A DNA stretch of 64,000 nt from Carboxylicivirga marina (GTDB lineage: Bacteria; Bacteroidota; Bacteroidia; Bacteroidales; Marinilabiliaceae), in contig NZ_JAENRR010000004.1 in NCBI RefSeq assembly GCF_016612505.1, positions 62,001 through 126,000 of the forward strand. The letters are read 5' to 3'. Position numbers and translations under genes: made by a program. Position 1 is the stretch's first letter; every line of letters starts with the position of its first letter. Below the pieces are notes generated by a model. It was not told the DNA's origin. It did no database searches and worked only from the letters and a program-made list of their open reading frames with translations. Of this stretch, positions 55,619-64,000 are shown in pieces.

Positions 55619-56314
55619 TTAAAAAAATGTTTTGGTGTTTTGCTCAAAAGCAGGTGCACTCACTTTTAAGTTATCAATTTTAATGGCACTGTTAGATGAA
55701 CCAAAACCAATATGTCCGGCATCAAATGCCTCATCCTTACACTGAAGTACGAGTTTATCGTTAAAGTACACCTTCACACTGTTATCGCTAGAAGTGCGTT
55801 CTAAACGTATATGTTGCCATTCTTTCATTTGCCAGATAACGCCTTTTGCGTTTATGTCTCCGGCACGCTTTGGCTTATCGCCTTTGACCATAAATATGTT
55901 ATGACTTTTTTTATCGGCTTTGCTGGCCACTTGCGCATAACAATAGTTTTCGGTGTCTTTAATGCCAAAAAAGATACAAAAGTCAAGCAAGCTGAAGTCC
56001 TTACCATTTTGCACAACATCCATCTCCACCACAAAGTCGCTCAACTCAAAATCTTTTAAAACAGCCACTACAGAAGGTCCATCGTGTGCTCCTTTGTAAC
56101 TGCCAGAACCCAGGCACTTCAATGATTTACCCGGCTTACCATTCTTACTTATCAACCATTTAGACACATCTGAAAAGTCAAAATCATTGGTTGACTTCTC
56201 TTTACTGAAACTCTGTGAATAGACTACTTTGTAATCCTTAAACGCATCGCTTTGAGCGTTAGAAATTAATGATATAGAAAAAACAATTAGTAGAAGAAAG
56301 TGTGTGATTCTCAT
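55619..56314 (-). CDS. Secreted concanavalin-like / DUF1080-type protein
   Basis: The 231-residue protein has a signal peptide (about 1-21, ISNAQ) and then one beta-sandwich domain of the DUF1080/laminin-G-like type: LSDFVVEMDVVQ, WQHIRLERTSSDNSVKVYFNDKLVLQ and GHIGFGSSNSAIKIDNLKV. Relatives bind or cleave glycans, and DUF1080 includes 3-keto-glycoside hydrolases. No catalytic residue can be pointed to safely. It lies 30 nt ahead of the SpmA-SpmB gene on the same strand, probably a chance pair. Confidence 0.72.
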   Translation of the reverse strand: MRITHFLLLIVFSISLISNAQSDAFKDYKVVYSQSFSKEKSTNDFDFSDVSKWLISKNGKPGKSLKCLGSGSYKGAHDGPSVVAVLKDFELSDFVVEMDVVQNGKDFSLLDFCIFFGIKDTENYCYAQVASKADKKSHNIFMVKGDKPKRAGDINAKGVIWQMKEWQHIRLERTSSDNSVKVYFNDKLVLQCKDEAFDAGHIGFGSSNSAIKIDNLKVSAPAFEQNTKTFF

Positions 56315-56362
56315 TCTGTAAATCGTTTAGGTTTTAATAATCAATTACTAATATAAAAAAGT

Positions 56363-56884
56363 TTATTTACCCGGATGCTTTTTAAGCTCTTCCAAATTAT
56401 GTTTTAACTTATACTCATCATGTGGAGCGCCAAACTCTTTACAGGTCACTTCATCCATAGATACCTTCCACATTTTTACATTCTTAACAGCCGGATCGCT
56501 ATACTCAAATTTCTTCTCACTATAGGTCTGCATCAATATATCTAAAGCTTCACGCTTTTCATCCATGTCTTCAATCCACTGCACTTTACCCATTGCCACC
56601 ACACTTTTGGAAGTCATGCGATAACTGCATGCTACCTCGGGATGCTGAAATACCAGATCATTATCAATTGAGAAGGTAATACAGATATTCGGATTATTGT
56701 CGACGATATCAATCAAACGCCCTTCGGGTGCCGAATGCAGATAGATGACACCATCTTTATAGCCATAATTCATTGGTAACACATAGGGCTTATTATCGGG
56801 ATCAACCACGCCAACAAAACAAATATTGGCTTTTAATATAATGGCTTCAATAACTTCTTTATCGGTATGATTAAGTGTTTGCAT
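56363..56884 (-). CDS. Pyridoxamine-5'-phosphate-oxidase-like FMN-binding split-barrel protein
   Basis: The 173-residue cytosolic protein has the FMN split-barrel pattern: ICFVGVVDPDNKPYVLPMNYGYKDGVIYLHSAPEGRLIDIV, then VVAMGKVQWIEDMDEKREALDILM. This is the layout of NimA-type and general stress split-barrel proteins, which bind flavin and may reduce nitro compounds or quinones. Which substrate applies here is open. It starts 17 nt after the dnaG stop, so it is in the same transcript. Confidence 0.82.
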   Translation of the reverse strand: MQTLNHTDKEVIEAIILKANICFVGVVDPDNKPYVLPMNYGYKDGVIYLHSAPEGRLIDIVDNNPNICITFSIDNDLVFQHPEVACSYRMTSKSVVAMGKVQWIEDMDEKREALDILMQTYSEKKFEYSDPAVKNVKMWKVSMDEVTCKEFGAPHDEYKLKHNLEELKKHPGK

Positions 56885-56901
56885 AATATATAGTTTGCGT
56901 T

Positions 56902-58863
56902 TTATACAATTGTTCGTCCGCCCAGTTCTTTAGAAATGTGTGCCAATACCTGTTGCCAGGTTGTTAGCTCCTGCATTAGTTCCATTAAGCCATCGGCATT
57001 TCCAGAGGCTTCCATTTGCTGCAGTTGTTGGCGCTTCTCTTTAAGAACCGTTTTTACTTTTTTCCATTTGAGCTCCATCACAATCTTTGGAACCAGATCG
57101 GGTAATTTCTCTTCGGCATGAGTAACCACACCGAACTTTTCATGAATCTTACTTAAATCGTGCTCTTTACCTATTAAATCAGATGCCAGCTTGCTTAGTT
57201 CAGGATCTGAGTTATTCACAAAAAACTTAAGGGCAGTAGCATCAGAAGTTCCAATGGCGGCATCGTAGGCCTCCATCATTTTGTTGTAAGCCGGATTATT
57301 ACTCATCAGATCATCTTGCTTGAGCTCATGCAAAATATATTGTCCAACTGAAACCTTATCTTCTTCATCGGGATTTACCGGACGCTCACCAAACTTTACC
57401 AAAAAGCGTAATATCTCACGTTCTTCCAGTTCAAAGGGATTAACAGTTACATTGGGTGCTTGTTGCGTACCAGGCCCAGATGATGGCTGATTAAATATTT
57501 CTGGTGGCGGCTCGTTTGATGGCCTTGGCGCACTTCGCCTGAAATCCTCTTCCTGCTTCTTCTTTTGCAGCTTACCGGTTTCCTGCATCAACACCCGTTC
57601 ATCAACTTTCAGCAGCGTACTACATTCTTTCACATATACCGAACGCGTGATAGTATCTGGTATAATCGAAATACTGCGTACAATATCCTGAATCAGTTGT
57701 GCTTTTTTGATTGGATCGTTCTGAGCATCGGCCAGCAACAGCGAAGTTTTAAACTTGATAAAATCCTGCTGATGCTCCTCAATGTATTTTATTAGCTGCT
57801 CTTCATTACGTTCTTTGGCAAAAGTATCCGGGTCTTCACCATCGGGCAGAAGCAAAACTTTCACATTCATGCCCTCGGCCAAAACAAGGTCGATACCTCG
57901 CAGTGATGCTTTTAATCCGGCTGGGTCACCGTCGTAAATAATCGTGATGTTCTTAGTAAAACGGGCAATCAATCGTATTTGATCTGATGTTAAGGCCGTT
58001 CCTGATGATGCCACCACATTACTTATACCCGCCTGATGAAAAGATAATACATCGGTATAACCTTCTACCAGATAGCAGCGATCTTTACGGGTTATCTCCT
58101 GCTTAGCATGGTAAATTCCATATAGCACCCTGCTTTTGTGGTAAATCTCTGACTCGGGTGAGTTCAGGTATTTAGCGGTCTTCTTATCATTTTTAAGTAT
58201 ACGACCACCAAAGGCAATAACCTTACCGGCTAAACTATGAATGGGAAACATGACCCGACCGCGAAATCGATCGGCCTGGTAATTATCGCGAACGATAGTC
58301 AACCCGGTTTTCTCGAGATACTCCAGTTTATAACTTTGCTTCAGTGCCTCTTTGGTTAAAGCATCTCGCTGCTCGGGCGAATAACCTAACTGAAACTTCT
58401 CAATAATATCATCGCGAAAACCACGGCTTCTAAAGTAGCTAAGCCCAACTGACTTGCCTTCATCCGTTTCTGTTAAGTTCTTACTAAAAAACTGACCGGC
58501 ATACTCGCTGGTCACCATCATACTTTCACGTTCGTTCTTCTGCTTTAGCTGTTCAGGCGAATACTCTTCTTCCTCAATGTGTATATTGAACTTATTACCT
58601 AAATGCTTGATGGCATCCACAAAGGAAAGTTGATCGTGCTTCATTACAAAGTTGAGCGCGTTGCCCCCTTCTCCACATCCAAAACACTTAAAAATTCCTT
58701 TGTGCGGCGAAACGGTAAAAGATGGCGTTTTCTCGTTGTGAAACGGACAGTTACCGAGGTAATTTATTCCCCTACGACGCAAGGTTACATAATCAGACAC
58801 AACTTCAATAATCTGACTATTGGCTGTTTCCAGCACTTTATCTACGGTAACCTGTTCTATCAT
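56902..58863 (-). CDS. dnaG: DNA primase
   Basis: The 653-residue primase makes RNA primers for replication. Parts: a CHC2 zinc-binding domain with C39, H42, C60 and C63 (NCPFHNEKTPS...FKCFGCGEGG), a middle domain, and a Toprim core with E267 in VEGYTDV and the acidic YDGDPAG block near 310. A low-complexity linker near 450-480 leads to the C-terminal domain (about 480-650) that binds the DnaB helicase. All catalytic residues are intact. It is the first gene of a unit with the split-barrel protein. Confidence 0.97.
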   Translation of the reverse strand: MIEQVTVDKVLETANSQIIEVVSDYVTLRRRGINYLGNCPFHNEKTPSFTVSPHKGIFKCFGCGEGGNALNFVMKHDQLSFVDAIKHLGNKFNIHIEEEEYSPEQLKQKNERESMMVTSEYAGQFFSKNLTETDEGKSVGLSYFRSRGFRDDIIEKFQLGYSPEQRDALTKEALKQSYKLEYLEKTGLTIVRDNYQADRFRGRVMFPIHSLAGKVIAFGGRILKNDKKTAKYLNSPESEIYHKSRVLYGIYHAKQEITRKDRCYLVEGYTDVLSFHQAGISNVVASSGTALTSDQIRLIARFTKNITIIYDGDPAGLKASLRGIDLVLAEGMNVKVLLLPDGEDPDTFAKERNEEQLIKYIEEHQQDFIKFKTSLLLADAQNDPIKKAQLIQDIVRSISIIPDTITRSVYVKECSTLLKVDERVLMQETGKLQKKKQEEDFRRSAPRPSNEPPPEIFNQPSSGPGTQQAPNVTVNPFELEEREILRFLVKFGERPVNPDEEDKVSVGQYILHELKQDDLMSNNPAYNKMMEAYDAAIGTSDATALKFFVNNSDPELSKLASDLIGKEHDLSKIHEKFGVVTHAEEKLPDLVPKIVMELKWKKVKTVLKEKRQQLQQMEASGNADGLMELMQELTTWQQVLAHISKELGGRTIV

Positions 58864-58898
58864 CTATAAGGAATAATTTGTCGTTTTTAAGCAGTTTA

Positions 58899-58906
58899 CA
58901 AAGATA
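58899..58906 (-). promoter_or_regulatory. -7 box (TATCTTTG) for dnaG
   Basis: The box matches TAnnTTTG and lies 35 nt before the dnaG start. A perfect palindrome AGCCATTT-ct-AAATGGCT (58915-58932) sits where the -33 region would begin and could be an operator. Confidence 0.45.
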
Positions 58907-59015
58907 GAAAAATAAGCCATTTCTAAATGGCTGAAAATGCATAACGCAGGTCAATTCATGTTTGATTACTCAATGTTTTCATTTACTTTTATCTGAGGTT
59001 TCAAAGCTAATACTA

Positions 59016-59705
59016 ATGAATAAAAGGAAGTTGGTTGTTTTAACAGGTGCCGGCATCAGTGCCGAAAGTGGTATTAAAACATTTAGAGAAAATAATGGTT
59101 TGTGGGAAAACCATGATGTAACTGAGGTTGCCAGCCCTGAGGGTTGGGCAAAAGACCCGCATTTGGTATTAGATTTTTATAATCAACGACGCAAGCAGCT
59201 TCTTAAATGCGCACCCAATGGCGCTCATCTTGGCTTGGTCGAGTTAGAGAAGCATTTCGATGTAGAAATTATCACACAAAATGTGGATGACCTCCATGAG
59301 CAAGCCGGAAGTTCTCATGTGCTTCATCTGCATGGTGAACTTAAGAAAGTTAGAAGTACTAAAGATGAGTCATTGATATACGAACTGGATGGCTGGGAAC
59401 TTAAATGGGGCGACACCTGCGAAAAAGGTGCTCAACTCCGACCACACATTGTTTGGTTTGGTGAAGCAGTGCCCGCCATGGAAGCCGCCATTGATATAAC
59501 AGAGCAGGCTAGCATTTTTGTAGTGGTAGGAACATCATTAAATGTGTACCCTGCAGCTGGTTTATTAAATTATGTACCGGAAGGGGTACCAATATATATT
59601 ATCGATCCAAATCTACCAGCATATACTCCAAATCCAAATATTACGTTTATACAAGAGAACGGTACTGTAGGTCTACCAAAACTAATAAGCGAACTAACAA
59701 ACTAA
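59016..59705 (+). CDS. Sir2-family NAD-dependent protein deacylase
   Basis: The 229-residue protein starts at MNKRKLVV; a frame 18 codons longer upstream is not like the family. NAD-site motifs are clear: LTGAGISAESGIKTFR, TQNVDDLHEQAG, catalytic H106 in HLHGE, and GTSLNVYPA. Y55 and R58 form the YxxR motif that in class III sirtuins (SIRT5/CobB type) favours acidic acyl groups such as succinyl. The zinc-binding cysteine tetrad is absent: only C135 is in the region that normally holds four. It acts in the cytosol. It is 4 nt from the next gene, so the two are cotranscribed. Confidence 0.9.
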   Translation: MNKRKLVVLTGAGISAESGIKTFRENNGLWENHDVTEVASPEGWAKDPHLVLDFYNQRRKQLLKCAPNGAHLGLVELEKHFDVEIITQNVDDLHEQAGSSHVLHLHGELKKVRSTKDESLIYELDGWELKWGDTCEKGAQLRPHIVWFGEAVPAMEAAIDITEQASIFVVVGTSLNVYPAAGLLNYVPEGVPIYIIDPNLPAYTPNPNITFIQENGTVGLPKLISELTN

Positions 59706-59709
59706 ACCA

Positions 59710-60360
59710 ATGCGTAAACTATTTTTAACCCTATTCATTGTTTCTCTTACTATCATCTCATCGGCGCAAGAGTTTAGAGCCGGGCCTTTGTTAGGAACCT
59801 CGTTTTCGCAGGTTGATGGTGATAATTATGTAGGTTATAATAAAGTTGGCTTAAACCTTGGCGCATTTGTTAGCCGACAAGTTGGGGAAAAATGGGAAGT
59901 TCAGCTCGACATTGAATATATGCAGAAAGGCAGCCGGGAAGCGCCTAAACCTGATAAAGGCCATTACGATGATTATAAAATTGCCCTTTCGTATATTCAG
60001 TTTCCGGTAGTGGCAAGATATCGTCACAAACAATTTTCGGGTGAAGCAGGCCTTTCAATAGGGGCTTTGCTTAGTAGCAATGAAGAAATTGACGGGACAC
60101 CTATTGAAGATTTTCCACAGTATGATCCTGTACCATTCGAAAATATGGAATGGGCCACTGTATTTGGATTAAACTACCATATTAACGATCGCTTGTGGAT
60201 AAATGCGCGTTGGTTGTATTCAATCAACCGCATTCGCATTCCTTATGACGGTGAGATACCGGTTTATAATCCAAAACCGCACTGGTTTAGTCGCAAACCC
60301 GGTCAATACAATAATAACTTTGTAGTAACGGCTTATTACGCCATTAACAAACTTTTATAA
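59710..60360 (+). CDS. Outer-membrane beta-barrel protein (PorT family)
   Basis: The 216-residue protein has a signal peptide (about 1-19, ISSAQ) and a small eight-strand-type barrel pattern (AGPLLGTSFSQVDGDNYVGYNKVGLNLGAFVSR, EVQLDIEYMQKGSRE, IQFPVVARYRHKQFSGEAGLSIGALLSS). It resembles PorT-like porins of unknown cargo. It starts 4 nt after the sirtuin gene and ends overlapping comF tail to tail by 6 nt. Confidence 0.82.
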   Translation: MRKLFLTLFIVSLTIISSAQEFRAGPLLGTSFSQVDGDNYVGYNKVGLNLGAFVSRQVGEKWEVQLDIEYMQKGSREAPKPDKGHYDDYKIALSYIQFPVVARYRHKQFSGEAGLSIGALLSSNEEIDGTPIEDFPQYDPVPFENMEWATVFGLNYHINDRLWINARWLYSINRIRIPYDGEIPVYNPKPHWFSRKPGQYNNNFVVTAYYAINKLL

Positions 60361-61065
60361 CACGGCACAGGCAATAGTGGCCACACTTACTTTTACATTA
60401 TCAATGGTGCTTAACTGATTAACGCATGCTTCCAAAGTTGAGCCAGTTGTAACAACATCATCAATCAGCAATATGTGCTTACCAGCAAGGTTTTCAGGAG
60501 ATTTCACCCTAAATATACTTTCGACATTTTGCCATCGTTCAAAACGCCCCTTTCTGGTTTGTGATGAGGTATAAGTATTTCGGACTACATCAGAGACATT
60601 AACCGGCACTTTCATTATTTCGGCCATTCCGTTGGCGATAACCTCAGCCTGATTAAAGCCTCTCTTAATTTTTTTCTTAGGATGAAGCGGGATTGGTATA
60701 ATTTCATCATAGCTATTATCGCCATTTCGGACAATAGTTTTAGCTAACTGCCTTCCTAATTCTTCTCCTAATTTGATATTACCCCGGTATTTTACTTCAT
60801 GCAACAAGCGCTGTACCCGTTCACCTTTTTTGTAAAAAAAGAGAGCATATGCCTGGTTTATTCGACAGCGTCCCCACATCATAATTGAAATTTGATTGTC
60901 GTGCGGTCTTTTCTCGAAGTGCGTTCTGGGCAATCGACGAATACACATTTGGCATATTTCAATTTCGTTCTTAAACAGATGTGTACCACAAGATATGCAA
61001 ACAGGTGGGAAAAATAAATCTCCTACGGCTGAAACTACATCGTTGACACGTTTAATAAAATGCAT
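60355..61065 (-). CDS. comF: ComF-family phosphoribosyltransferase-like protein
   Basis: The 236-residue protein has an N-terminal zinc ribbon (C23, C26, C38, C41, in CISCGTHLFKNEIEICQMC) and a phosphoribosyltransferase domain with the PRPP loop LLIDDVVTTGSTLEAC near 196-211. ComF/GntX proteins take part in DNA uptake or recycling in some bacteria. It is monocistronic on the minus strand, tail to tail with the barrel gene. Confidence 0.92.
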   Translation of the reverse strand: MHFIKRVNDVVSAVGDLFFPPVCISCGTHLFKNEIEICQMCIRRLPRTHFEKRPHDNQISIMMWGRCRINQAYALFFYKKGERVQRLLHEVKYRGNIKLGEELGRQLAKTIVRNGDNSYDEIIPIPLHPKKKIKRGFNQAEVIANGMAEIMKVPVNVSDVVRNTYTSSQTRKGRFERWQNVESIFRVKSPENLAGKHILLIDDVVTTGSTLEACVNQLSTIDNVKVSVATIACAVL

Positions 61066-61182
61066 ATTGTCAGGTTTTTATACAAATTATTCAAGCCGTT
61101 TGAGAATGTCAAATAATCTGGAGTTAACAAAGCCTTAATCATCAAATAAAAACTACTTAACGATTACATAACATTCGTCCTA

Positions 61183-61190
61183 TACATTTG
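61183..61190 (+). promoter_or_regulatory. -7 box (TACATTTG) of the broken secreted-protein gene
   Basis: The box matches TAnnTTTG and lies 24 nt before the ATG. That the promoter looks intact suggests that the break is recent. Confidence 0.45.
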
Positions 61191-61214
61191 CATTGTAACA
61201 TTAATGATAAGATT

Positions 61215-61565
61215 ATGAAGACATCGATTATTATATTAGTTGCTTTCCTATATGTTGGAGTTTCAACAATTAAAGCTGAAAAGGAAAAAGTTTCTACAGA
61301 AACAACAACCACATTAACTACCTCCATTTCTGGAACAATTACAGACGCTGCAACGGGCGAAAGCCTGGTTGGCGTGAAGGTAGTTTTAAACGAACTTAAT
61401 ACTACAGTATAAACTGACTTTGATGGTAACTTTGAATTTACAGGTGTTACCAATGGAAGCTACACAGTTTCTACTGACTATGTTTCTTACAAAACAGATG
61501 AATCACTTTCGATTGACACAAAAAAGAGCAAGGAACTACAAATTGCTTTGAAATCTTATATGTAA
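61215..61565 (+). pseudogene. Secreted carboxypeptidase-like-domain protein, interrupted by one nonsense codon
   Basis: The frame from 61215 to 61565 is open over 117 codons except for one in-frame TAA at 61410-61412 (codon 66). Before it: signal peptide (MKTSIIILVAFLYVGVSTIKAE) and the domain start SISGTITDAATGESLVGVKVVLNELNTTV. After it: TDFDGNFEFTGVTNGSYTVSTDYVSYKT and a normal end with stop. These halves form one complete CarboxypepD regulatory-like domain, where a Tyr or Tyr-like codon (TAT/TAC) should stand in place of TAA. Promoter and terminator are present. Either it is a recent pseudogene, the base is a sequencing error, or the stop is read through. Confidence 0.85.
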
Positions 61566-61585
61566 GGAAGGTATTTATAGAATAC

Positions 61586-61619
61586 AAAAAAGAGCGACGG
61601 ATTTGATCGCTCTTTTTTT
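61586..61619. terminator. Terminator after the broken gene, probably bidirectional
   Basis: Arms AGAGCGA and TCGCTCT (nine-base loop) flanked by A-run and T-run serve the plus-strand gene and the converging MORN-type gene. Confidence 0.88.
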
Positions 61620-61642
61620 GTTATAGCTAAACTCTAACTTTT

Positions 61643-62098
61643 TTAATACTTTTTTGTTCCAACTACCTTTCCAGTCTCATCCCAAATAGTCCAAATGCTA
61701 TCTTTGTGGCCATCGTTATAAGACATCTCATAACGTTTTACGCCATTTTCATCCCAAATAAACCACTTGCCATGTTTCTTTCCACTTTTGTAACTGGCCA
61801 CACCGGTTTTTTCACCGCTTGCTTGATAGGTCGTCCAAACACCATCCATCTTATTATCTAAATAAGAACGAATTTCTTTGGTTTTTCCATTCTCGAAATA
61901 AATGGTCGTAAGCCCACTTTTCAGGCCTTCAACAACATTCATCTCCACTTTCTTACTTCCAGATTCGTAATATTCAACATATAATCCTGAATACAACTGA
62001 TTGTTCTGATCGTAAAATTTGTTTTCTTTTTCGGTTAGCTGTGCATTAGCTACAATCGAACCAAATACCATTAGAATTACGAATACTAACTTGTTCAT
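61643..62098 (-). CDS. Secreted MORN-like (YwqK-type) repeat protein
   Basis: The 151-residue protein has a signal peptide (about 1-19, IVANAQ) and several YwqK/MORN-type repeats of about 23 residues: GLYVEYYESGSKKVEMN, GLTTIYFENGKTKEIRS, GVWTTYQASGEKTGVAS, GKWFIWDENGVKRYEM and SIWTIWDETGKVVG. Such proteins are often labelled as antitoxins but are usually secreted repeats of unknown role in this group. Being exported, it is unlikely to be an antitoxin. It converges on the broken gene and shares its terminator. Confidence 0.82.
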   Translation of the reverse strand: MNKLVFVILMVFGSIVANAQLTEKENKFYDQNNQLYSGLYVEYYESGSKKVEMNVVEGLKSGLTTIYFENGKTKEIRSYLDNKMDGVWTTYQASGEKTGVASYKSGKKHGKWFIWDENGVKRYEMSYNDGHKDSIWTIWDETGKVVGTKKY

Positions 62099-62298
62099 AA
62101 GGCCTCCAATTTTTTTACGTTTATACTAATCCCAAAAGTCCTGTGTGTATACTTTCTTCGTATCAATATCACGTACGAAAACCCCATTGAGTTAACGCAA
62201 AGTTAACATTTAATTTACGCTGAGTAAAGATTCATGCTCATTTTTAGTTATTTCTGTTGCGTAACAGCTTTTACTATCAAAAATAATAGTGCATTTAG

Positions 62299-63150
62299 TT
62301 AGTCATTATTTTGCGTTACCTCCCTTAGTGTAGGTGTTTTATCAGCTACAATTCCTTTTTCTGTTTTTGTTAAAACACAACATTCGGTATTAATGTCATG
62401 CTCAAAAAAAAGTGCAATCCCATTTTCAACAGCTTCTACTAAAAATGCTTTCTTTTCTTCGATACTAATTAAAGGACTAGTATCATAGGCAGACACCCAT
62501 GGCAAACGAATACTTGGCAAAACAGGAATTAGATCACCCATAAATGCCAGTTTACCATTGTTATGGTGAATAATTGGCAACATATTACCAGCGGTGTGTC
62601 CATTTAGCAATTTAATTTCGATGCCTGGTATGATGATTCCGTCCTCCTCTATAAGATTTATGAGTCCGGCATTGTAAACCGGCATCATATTATCAGGGAA
62701 ATAAACAACTCCTTCGCGACTATTGGGCTTTATGTAATTATCCCATTGAATTTTAGAAACCCAGTGTGCGGCATTAGCAAAAGTCACTTTGGCTTTATTG
62801 TCATCGTCATAATAAACACATCCACCACAATGATCCCAATGCAAATGCGTGAGTACAACATCAGTAATATCATCTGGCGAATAACCTTCCTTCGCAAGTG
62901 AATCTATCAAGCTAGCTTCACCATTTAAACGATGCCACGAAAAGAACTTATCACTCTGTTTTGTACCCGCTCCAGTGTCAATTAACACTTTTCTGTTGCC
63001 CATGTCAATCAACAGGCATCGCATAGCGAGGTTACAATAATTATCCTCATCTACCGGATAATGCTTTTGCCACATCATTTTAGGAATAACACCAAACAAG
63101 GCACCTCCATCAGCCATAAAATTACCGGTCTCTATTTTAATCAACTTCAT
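62299..63150 (-). CDS. Metallo-beta-lactamase-fold hydrolase
   Basis: The start at 63150 (MKLIKIETGNF) fits the family; an ATG ten codons upstream is possible. The 283-residue protein has no signal peptide. The metal motif HLHWDHCGG gives H102, H104, D106 and H107, and later HWVSK, GHTAGNM and FMGDLIP and a final FEHDINTE supply the other ligands. The fold serves lactonases, hydrolases and glyoxalase-like enzymes, so the substrate cannot be named. It is monocistronic and divergent from the Mur ligase gene. Confidence 0.88.
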   Translation of the reverse strand: MKLIKIETGNFMADGGALFGVIPKMMWQKHYPVDEDNYCNLAMRCLLIDMGNRKVLIDTGAGTKQSDKFFSWHRLNGEASLIDSLAKEGYSPDDITDVVLTHLHWDHCGGCVYYDDDNKAKVTFANAAHWVSKIQWDNYIKPNSREGVVYFPDNMMPVYNAGLINLIEEDGIIIPGIEIKLLNGHTAGNMLPIIHHNNGKLAFMGDLIPVLPSIRLPWVSAYDTSPLISIEEKKAFLVEAVENGIALFFEHDINTECCVLTKTEKGIVADKTPTLREVTQNND

Positions 63151-63306
63151 TTGCTTTGCTTTTTGGTTTATTAAGTACATTTACAATTATAAAATACAAA
63201 AGCCCGCCTAAGGTAGGTATTTAGAGGTAGACAACTAATTATTCACAACCGGTCTGAGCGATTAAATTTTATGTCGAAATCGGGTTATCAGTAAATAAAG
63301 ACGAAT

Positions 63307-64000
63307 ATGAGAGTTCATTTTATTGCAATTGGCGGTAGTGCCATGCACAATTTGGCGATTGCCCTACATTTAAAAGGTTTTAATGTAACAGGCTCGGATG
63401 ATGAAATTTTTGAACCATCAAAGTCACGCCTCAACAAACATGGTTTATTGCCCAAAACTGAAGGATGGAAGCCGCAAATTATTACCGATGAACTCGATGC
63501 CATCATATTAGGCATGCATGCCCGAAAAGATAACCCGGAGCTATTAAGAGCCCAGGAATTAGGCCTTAAGATATATTCTTACCCTGAGTATTTATATGAA
63601 CAAACAAAAGATAAAAGACGCGTTGTGATTGGCGGGAGTCATGGCAAAACAACTACAACCGCCATGGTGATGCATGTATTGCAACAACTTAATATGGATT
63701 TTGATTACATGGTAGGGGCCCAATTAGAAGGTTTCGATACCATGGTGAAACTCACCAAAGATGCACCTATAGCAGTGTTCGAAGGCGATGAGTATTTATC
63801 ATCTCCCATTGATTTAACACCTAAATTCCATTGGTATAAGCCGCATGTAGCTATGCTTACCGGAATTGCCTGGGATCATATGAATGTTTTTCCAACCTGG
63901 GAAAATTATACTAGCCAATTCACAAAATTTGCTGATAGCATCGAGGGAAATGGAACATTAATCTATTTTGATGATGATGATGAACTTGAAATCATTGCCA
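63307..64000 (+). CDS. mpl: Mur-ligase family protein, Mpl-like (5' part; runs off right edge)
   Basis: About 231 codons are inside the window, and the gene continues past 64000. The start MRVHFIAIGGSAMHNLAIALHLKGFNVTGSDDEIFEPS is the N-terminal Rossmann part of Mpl/MurC ligases. The P-loop GGSHGKTTT is at 109-117, followed by FEGDEYLSSPIDLTPKFHWYKP, a block closer to Mpl (EADEYD...KF pattern) than to MurC. It would join a recycled murein peptide to UDP-MurNAc in the cytoplasm. MurC cannot be fully excluded without the rest of the gene. Confidence 0.78.
   Translation, partial: MRVHFIAIGGSAMHNLAIALHLKGFNVTGSDDEIFEPSKSRLNKHGLLPKTEGWKPQIITDELDAIILGMHARKDNPELLRAQELGLKIYSYPEYLYEQTKDKRRVVIGGSHGKTTTTAMVMHVLQQLNMDFDYMVGAQLEGFDTMVKLTKDAPIAVFEGDEYLSSPIDLTPKFHWYKPHVAMLTGIAWDHMNVFPTWENYTSQFTKFADSIEGNGTLIYFDDDDELEIIA

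Noticed and set aside
61643-62098. YwqK-type antitoxin of a toxin-antitoxin pair
   Set aside because: The protein has a clear signal peptide and no toxin gene is adjacent; the label comes only from the repeat type.

Overview
The window is a chromosomal segment of a Bacteroidota bacterium, most likely a marine or sediment Marinilabiliales-type organism. The evidence is a SusC-like receptor start, a hybrid two-component (HTCS) regulator, type IX secretion parts and cargo (a PorZ-like protein and a C-terminal sorting domain), many PorT-type outer-membrane barrels, TAnnTTTG-type -7 promoter boxes, low GC, and several sulfatases typical of marine polysaccharide degraders. The taxon is inferred, not demonstrated.

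Positions 1-19461 hold a sulfated-polysaccharide utilisation region. On the minus strand a sulfatase and an HTCS precede three paralogous secreted proteins with a shared NWEGDW motif (candidate unassigned glycoside hydrolases), then a SusC-like receptor that runs off the left edge. On the plus strand are a serine esterase lipoprotein and a second sulfatase. A further minus-strand operon encodes a GH130 enzyme, a sodium:solute symporter, a leucine-rich-repeat lipoprotein and a third sulfatase. The likely flow is desulfation, deacylation and cleavage outside or in the periplasm, import by SusC and the symporter, and intracellular handling of a glycoside by GH130. The substrate cannot be named from sequence.

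Positions 19902-22757 are a small mobilisation island (coiled-coil membrane protein, relaxase, MobC, candidate oriT, about 1 kb of gene-poor DNA) ending beside a CAU-anticodon tRNA, with no integrase in view. Positions 23007-28942 hold a small lipoprotein, a very large metallopeptidase/propeller/barrel protein and a membrane pyrophosphatase.

Positions 29480-35883 contain a SiaB-like kinase and SiaC-like phosphoprotein in tight tandem with a large ABC transporter and a lipoprotein, a possible partner-switching control of a transporter. Positions 35937-43666 carry an oxidoreductase, a large membrane-anchored propeller protein, porZ with rdgB, and a tandem universal stress protein. At 43755 is a membrane class III cyclase fused to an HD domain with adenylate-cyclase specificity residues.

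Positions 45726-51407 form a bactofilin/AtpI-like/F-type ATPase cluster (a, c, b, delta, alpha, gamma; beta and epsilon are not here). Positions 51474-54278 hold two paralogous outer-membrane barrels around a small helical protein and a GC-rich hairpin repeat cluster. The right end is housekeeping: an SpmA-SpmB fusion, a flavin-type split-barrel protein, dnaG, a sirtuin, comF, a small secreted-protein gene broken by one nonsense codon, a MORN-type protein, an MBL hydrolase and the start of an Mpl-like Mur ligase cut by the window edge.
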